In this document: piece after piece, positions 32,904-34,527 of the stretch
How the letters are laid out: each line of letters begins with the position of its first letter
Numbering within the stretch: position 1 is the first letter of the stretch
Assembly: GCA_049794535.1 (NCBI GenBank)
Contig: JBARCX010000105.1
Span: forward strand, 1-34,527
Origin: JBARCX01 sp049794535
GTDB lineage: Bacteria; Pseudomonadota; Gammaproteobacteria; Xanthomonadales; Rhodanobacteraceae
Length of the DNA: 34,527 bases
Reading direction: 5' to 3'
Translations under genes and position numbers: made by a program
Notes under the pieces: generated by a model
Told to the model about the DNA's origin: nothing
Seen by the model: the letters and a program-made list of their open reading frames with translations, nothing else
Database searches by the model: none

Positions 32904-33854
32904 ATGGCGTTGATCAAAGTGGCTATCGCGGCGTTCGACCAAATCCTACCCTTTCATATGTCGGTGCCATGCGCTGTATTTGGCGAGGCGGCTGGCGACG
33001 AGCCGTTGTTCGACGTGCGTGTATGCGCGGTCGAGCCGGGCGAACTGCGTAGTCATACCGGCTTTACCATCGGCACGCCCTATGGTTTGCGCGAACTGGA
33101 GCGTGCGCAGATCGTCGTGGTGCCTTCGTGGCGTGATGCGCACGAATCCGCGCCGCCGCCGTTGCTGGCCGCATTGCGCCGCGCGCATGAGCGTGGCGCG
33201 TTGATCGTGGGCTTATGCCTAGGTGCTTATGTGCTGGCTGAGGCAGGCCTGCTCGATGGTCGCCGTGCCACCACGCATTGGCGTTGGACCGAACTATTCG
33301 CTCAGCGTTTCCCGCAGGTACAACTCGACCCGGGCGTGCTCTATGTCGACGAGGGCGACGTACTCACTTCGGCGGGCACGGCGGCCGGTATCGATTGCTG
33401 CTTGCACGTAGTGCGCCGGCAGTTCGGCGCGGAAAGGGCCAACCGCATCGCGCGCACGATGGTCGTGCCGCCGCACCGGCAAGGTAGCCAGGCGCAATAC
33501 ATCGAGCTACCAGTGCAAACGACTACCAGTGAAGGTCCGTTGGCTAAAACGCTGGACTGGGCCACGCGCCATCTCGACACGCCACACAGCCTCGATTCGC
33601 TCGCCACGAAAGCCTTGATGAGCCGACGTAGTTTCACGCGGCATTTTCGTCAGCACACCGGGACCACCGTGGGTCAGTGGCTACTCGGCCAACGCCTCGC
33701 GTTGGCGCAGCGGATGCTGGAAACCACCGCGCAACCGATCGAGCGGATCGCCGAACGCGCCGGCTTCGGCTCCGCACTCTCCATGCGCCAGCATTTCGGC
33801 GTGGCGTTCAACACCACGCCATCGATGTACCGCCGCGAATTTCGCGGCGGCTGA
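32904..33854 (+). CDS. GlxA-family transcriptional regulator (DJ-1/PfpI plus AraC)
   Basis: This 316-residue regulator has an N-terminal DJ-1/PfpI-type domain (about 1-190) with Cys105 at the nucleophile elbow (VGLCLGAY), then an AraC-type DNA-binding domain with two helix-turn-helix units (about 215-312, including SLATKALMSRRSFTRHFRQHTG and ERAGFGSALSMRQHFGVAF). The first domain probably senses a ligand rather than acts as a protease. AGGAG lies 9-13 bases before ATG 32904. It diverges from the isochorismatase-like gene, its likely target. Confidence 0.95.
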   Translation: MALIKVAIAAFDQILPFHMSVPCAVFGEAAGDEPLFDVRVCAVEPGELRSHTGFTIGTPYGLRELERAQIVVVPSWRDAHESAPPPLLAALRRAHERGALIVGLCLGAYVLAEAGLLDGRRATTHWRWTELFAQRFPQVQLDPGVLYVDEGDVLTSAGTAAGIDCCLHVVRRQFGAERANRIARTMVVPPHRQGSQAQYIELPVQTTTSEGPLAKTLDWATRHLDTPHSLDSLATKALMSRRSFTRHFRQHTGTTVGQWLLGQRLALAQRMLETTAQPIERIAERAGFGSALSMRQHFGVAFNTTPSMYRREFRGG

Positions 33855-33899
33855 GTGGATCAAAGTGTTGAGTAGGCATTGGCGATATCATCTGAAGTT

Positions 33900-33937
33900 C
33901 GTCATCCCTGCGTAGGCAGGGATCCAGTGGACTCAGT
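33900..33937 (+). repeat. GTCATYCC-type palindromic repeat, third locus
   Basis: This has the same layout as the 6221-6254 copy: CGTCAT, a stem ATCCCTGC (33904-33911) / GCAGGGAT (33916-33923), then CCAGTGGA and CAGT. The stem differs from the 6221 copy by paired changes that keep base pairing, so a fold rather than a sequence is preserved. Confidence 0.8.
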
Positions 33938-34008
33938 GCACGGGTCGTGCGGCATGGCAACCGGGTTCGCCTGCCGCGGGCTTTCGAACCCCTGCCGGGG
34001 TCCGAGTC

Positions 34009-34036
34009 ACTTTCTCTTGCGTGCCCAAGAGAAAGT
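34009..34036 (+). repeat. Perfect 11-bp hairpin at the start of the repeat block
   Basis: ACTTTCTCTTG (34009-34019) and CAAGAGAAAGT (34026-34036) are exact inverted partners with a 6-base loop. It introduces the multibranched block that follows. Confidence 0.8.
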
Positions 34037-34048
34037 AACCAAAGAGAA

Positions 34049-34212
34049 GGGCACCCCCGGTGCGACGCCCTACGGACATCCTGTCCTTCGGGTGCGTGAG
34101 GTTCGGCCGGGCTTTTCGACAGGGCTTCCTGCCCTGGCGAAAAGGAATCGACGTCCCTGTCGATTCCCCTGCGAGCCTGTCGTCCGAACCTCACCGTCGC
34201 ACAGGGGGCCCC
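34049..34212. repeat. Structured dispersed repeat with a cloverleaf-like fold
   Basis: Nested stems are visible: outer GTGCGACG (34060-34067) / CGTCGCAC (34195-34202), extended by C-rich against G-rich flanks; hairpin GGACA (34074-34078) / TGTCC (34082-34086); middle stem GTGAGGTTCGG (34096-34106) / CCGAACCTCAC (34184-34194); and inside it hairpins CAGGGC (34120-34125) / GCCCTG (34131-34136) and GGAATCGAC (34144-34152) / GTCGATTCC (34159-34167). Similar blocks recur between genes in Xanthomonadales, from memory, and often give spurious hypothetical proteins. Whether it is transcribed is unknown. Confidence 0.65.
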
Positions 34213-34440
34213 GGGAGCAGCGCGCGTCCTGCGCGCACTATTCGAAAAGCCGAATCAAAAACAGCGACCGCAACAGCAGCAACAGCGCGCCCCGCACGAC
34301 TTAATTCCTCGACGCTTCCGCAAACGCAAGCACCGTGCGTACTGCCTTAAAGCAGCACGACCGAATGAGTGTGCGGAAATAAAAATAGGAATTGTCCGAT
34401 TCTGAGCTCTCGGCCCAAGTCCCATCCTGCTGACCCATAG

Positions 34441-34498
34441 CGTGATGGTTAACGAGCTCTAGGGCATCAGCCCGTCCTCAGGCAACGCAGCCATCACG
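34441..34498. repeat. 8-bp inverted pair near the right edge
   Basis: CGTGATGG (34441-34448) and CCATCACG (34491-34498) are exact inverted partners 42 bp apart. GAGCTCT occurs near 34403 and near 34455. Too little sequence remains to say what it belongs to. Confidence 0.35.
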
Positions 34499-34527
34499 CA
34501 CGGCTTTCCGCATACGCAGGATGCGTA

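Larger units (their letters stand above)
33855..34527. other. Non-coding end of window with dispersed repeats
   Basis: About 670 bp with no gene I can support. Open frames exist on both strands (for example 33808-34194 minus and 33879-34304 plus), but they are translations of repeat sequence. The stretch contains a palindromic repeat at 33900, a hairpin at 34009, a multibranched inverted-repeat block at 34049-34212, and an 8-bp inverted pair at 34441-34498. Confidence 0.6.

Noticed and set aside
33808..34304. Open frames on both strands after the GlxA-type regulator
   Set aside because: They are translations of the dispersed repeat block and have no plausible initiation signals.
1..34527. 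CRISPR arrays, tRNA or rRNA genes, prophage or transposase genes
   Set aside because: No regularly spaced repeats, cloverleaf tRNA, rRNA-like sequence or integrase/transposase motifs were found.

Overview
The window looks like a chromosomal segment of a gammaproteobacterium of the order Xanthomonadales, most likely the Rhodanobacteraceae (Dyella/Luteibacter/Frateuria type). This is inference from several things: moderately high GC, the gene order algZ-algR-hemC and rsmG-parA-parB, a DcaP-type porin, a PA0069-type radical SAM protein, and intergenic palindromic repeats of the kind that fill these genomes. No tRNA, rRNA, CRISPR array, prophage or transposase gene is visible. Nearly all of it reads as ordinary core and housekeeping sequence, with accessory material at the two ends and around 6.1-6.5 kb.

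Layout. 1-1000: a C-terminal scrap of a gene, a gene-poor stretch, then a small unidentified protein behind a leader that can form up to five hairpins. 1001-6058: an acetate-use locus. acs (acetyl-CoA synthetase) and a NarL-type response regulator run leftward; a DcaP-like porin and a SatP/YaaH acetate transporter run rightward from a shared 211-bp control region that holds two inverted repeats. 6156-6435: a nested inverted-repeat element. 6506-9834: a membrane-anchored patatin and a PA0069-family radical SAM protein. 9872-13482 (leftward): a one-chain HTH-HipA kinase and a secreted S9 peptidase. 13572-17232 (leftward): a compact gntR - CPBP protease - ABC ATPase - ABC permease operon. 17343-19740: exonuclease III, a UPF0149 protein and a pirin.

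20176-24520 (rightward): a very short SPFH protein, rsmG, parA, parB, a GT2 glycosyltransferase and a DUF488 protein. 24562-26476 (leftward): a WYL regulator followed by an RssA-type patatin. 26573-28395: an unrecognised polytopic membrane protein and a DUF481 outer-membrane protein. 28491-32027 (leftward): a carboxylesterase, algZ, algR and hemC, probably one transcriptional series. 32111-33854: an isochorismatase-like hydrolase diverging from a GlxA-type AraC regulator that probably controls it. 33855-34527: no gene, but dispersed repeats including one that can fold into a multibranched structure.

How the parts work together. The clearest functional unit is the acetate locus: a porin for outer-membrane entry, SatP for inner-membrane entry, Acs for activation to acetyl-CoA, and a response regulator resembling the CrbR/ErdR class that controls acs elsewhere. 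A recurring feature is genes lacking a Shine-Dalgarno sequence whose start codon lies 6-8 nt after a plausible -10 box (gntR, the HipA-like gene, xth), which points to leaderless mRNAs. No obviously new multi-gene system is present. The observations most worth following up are the structured leader at 481-670, the nested repeat element at 6156-6435 and the multibranched repeat at 34049-34212.
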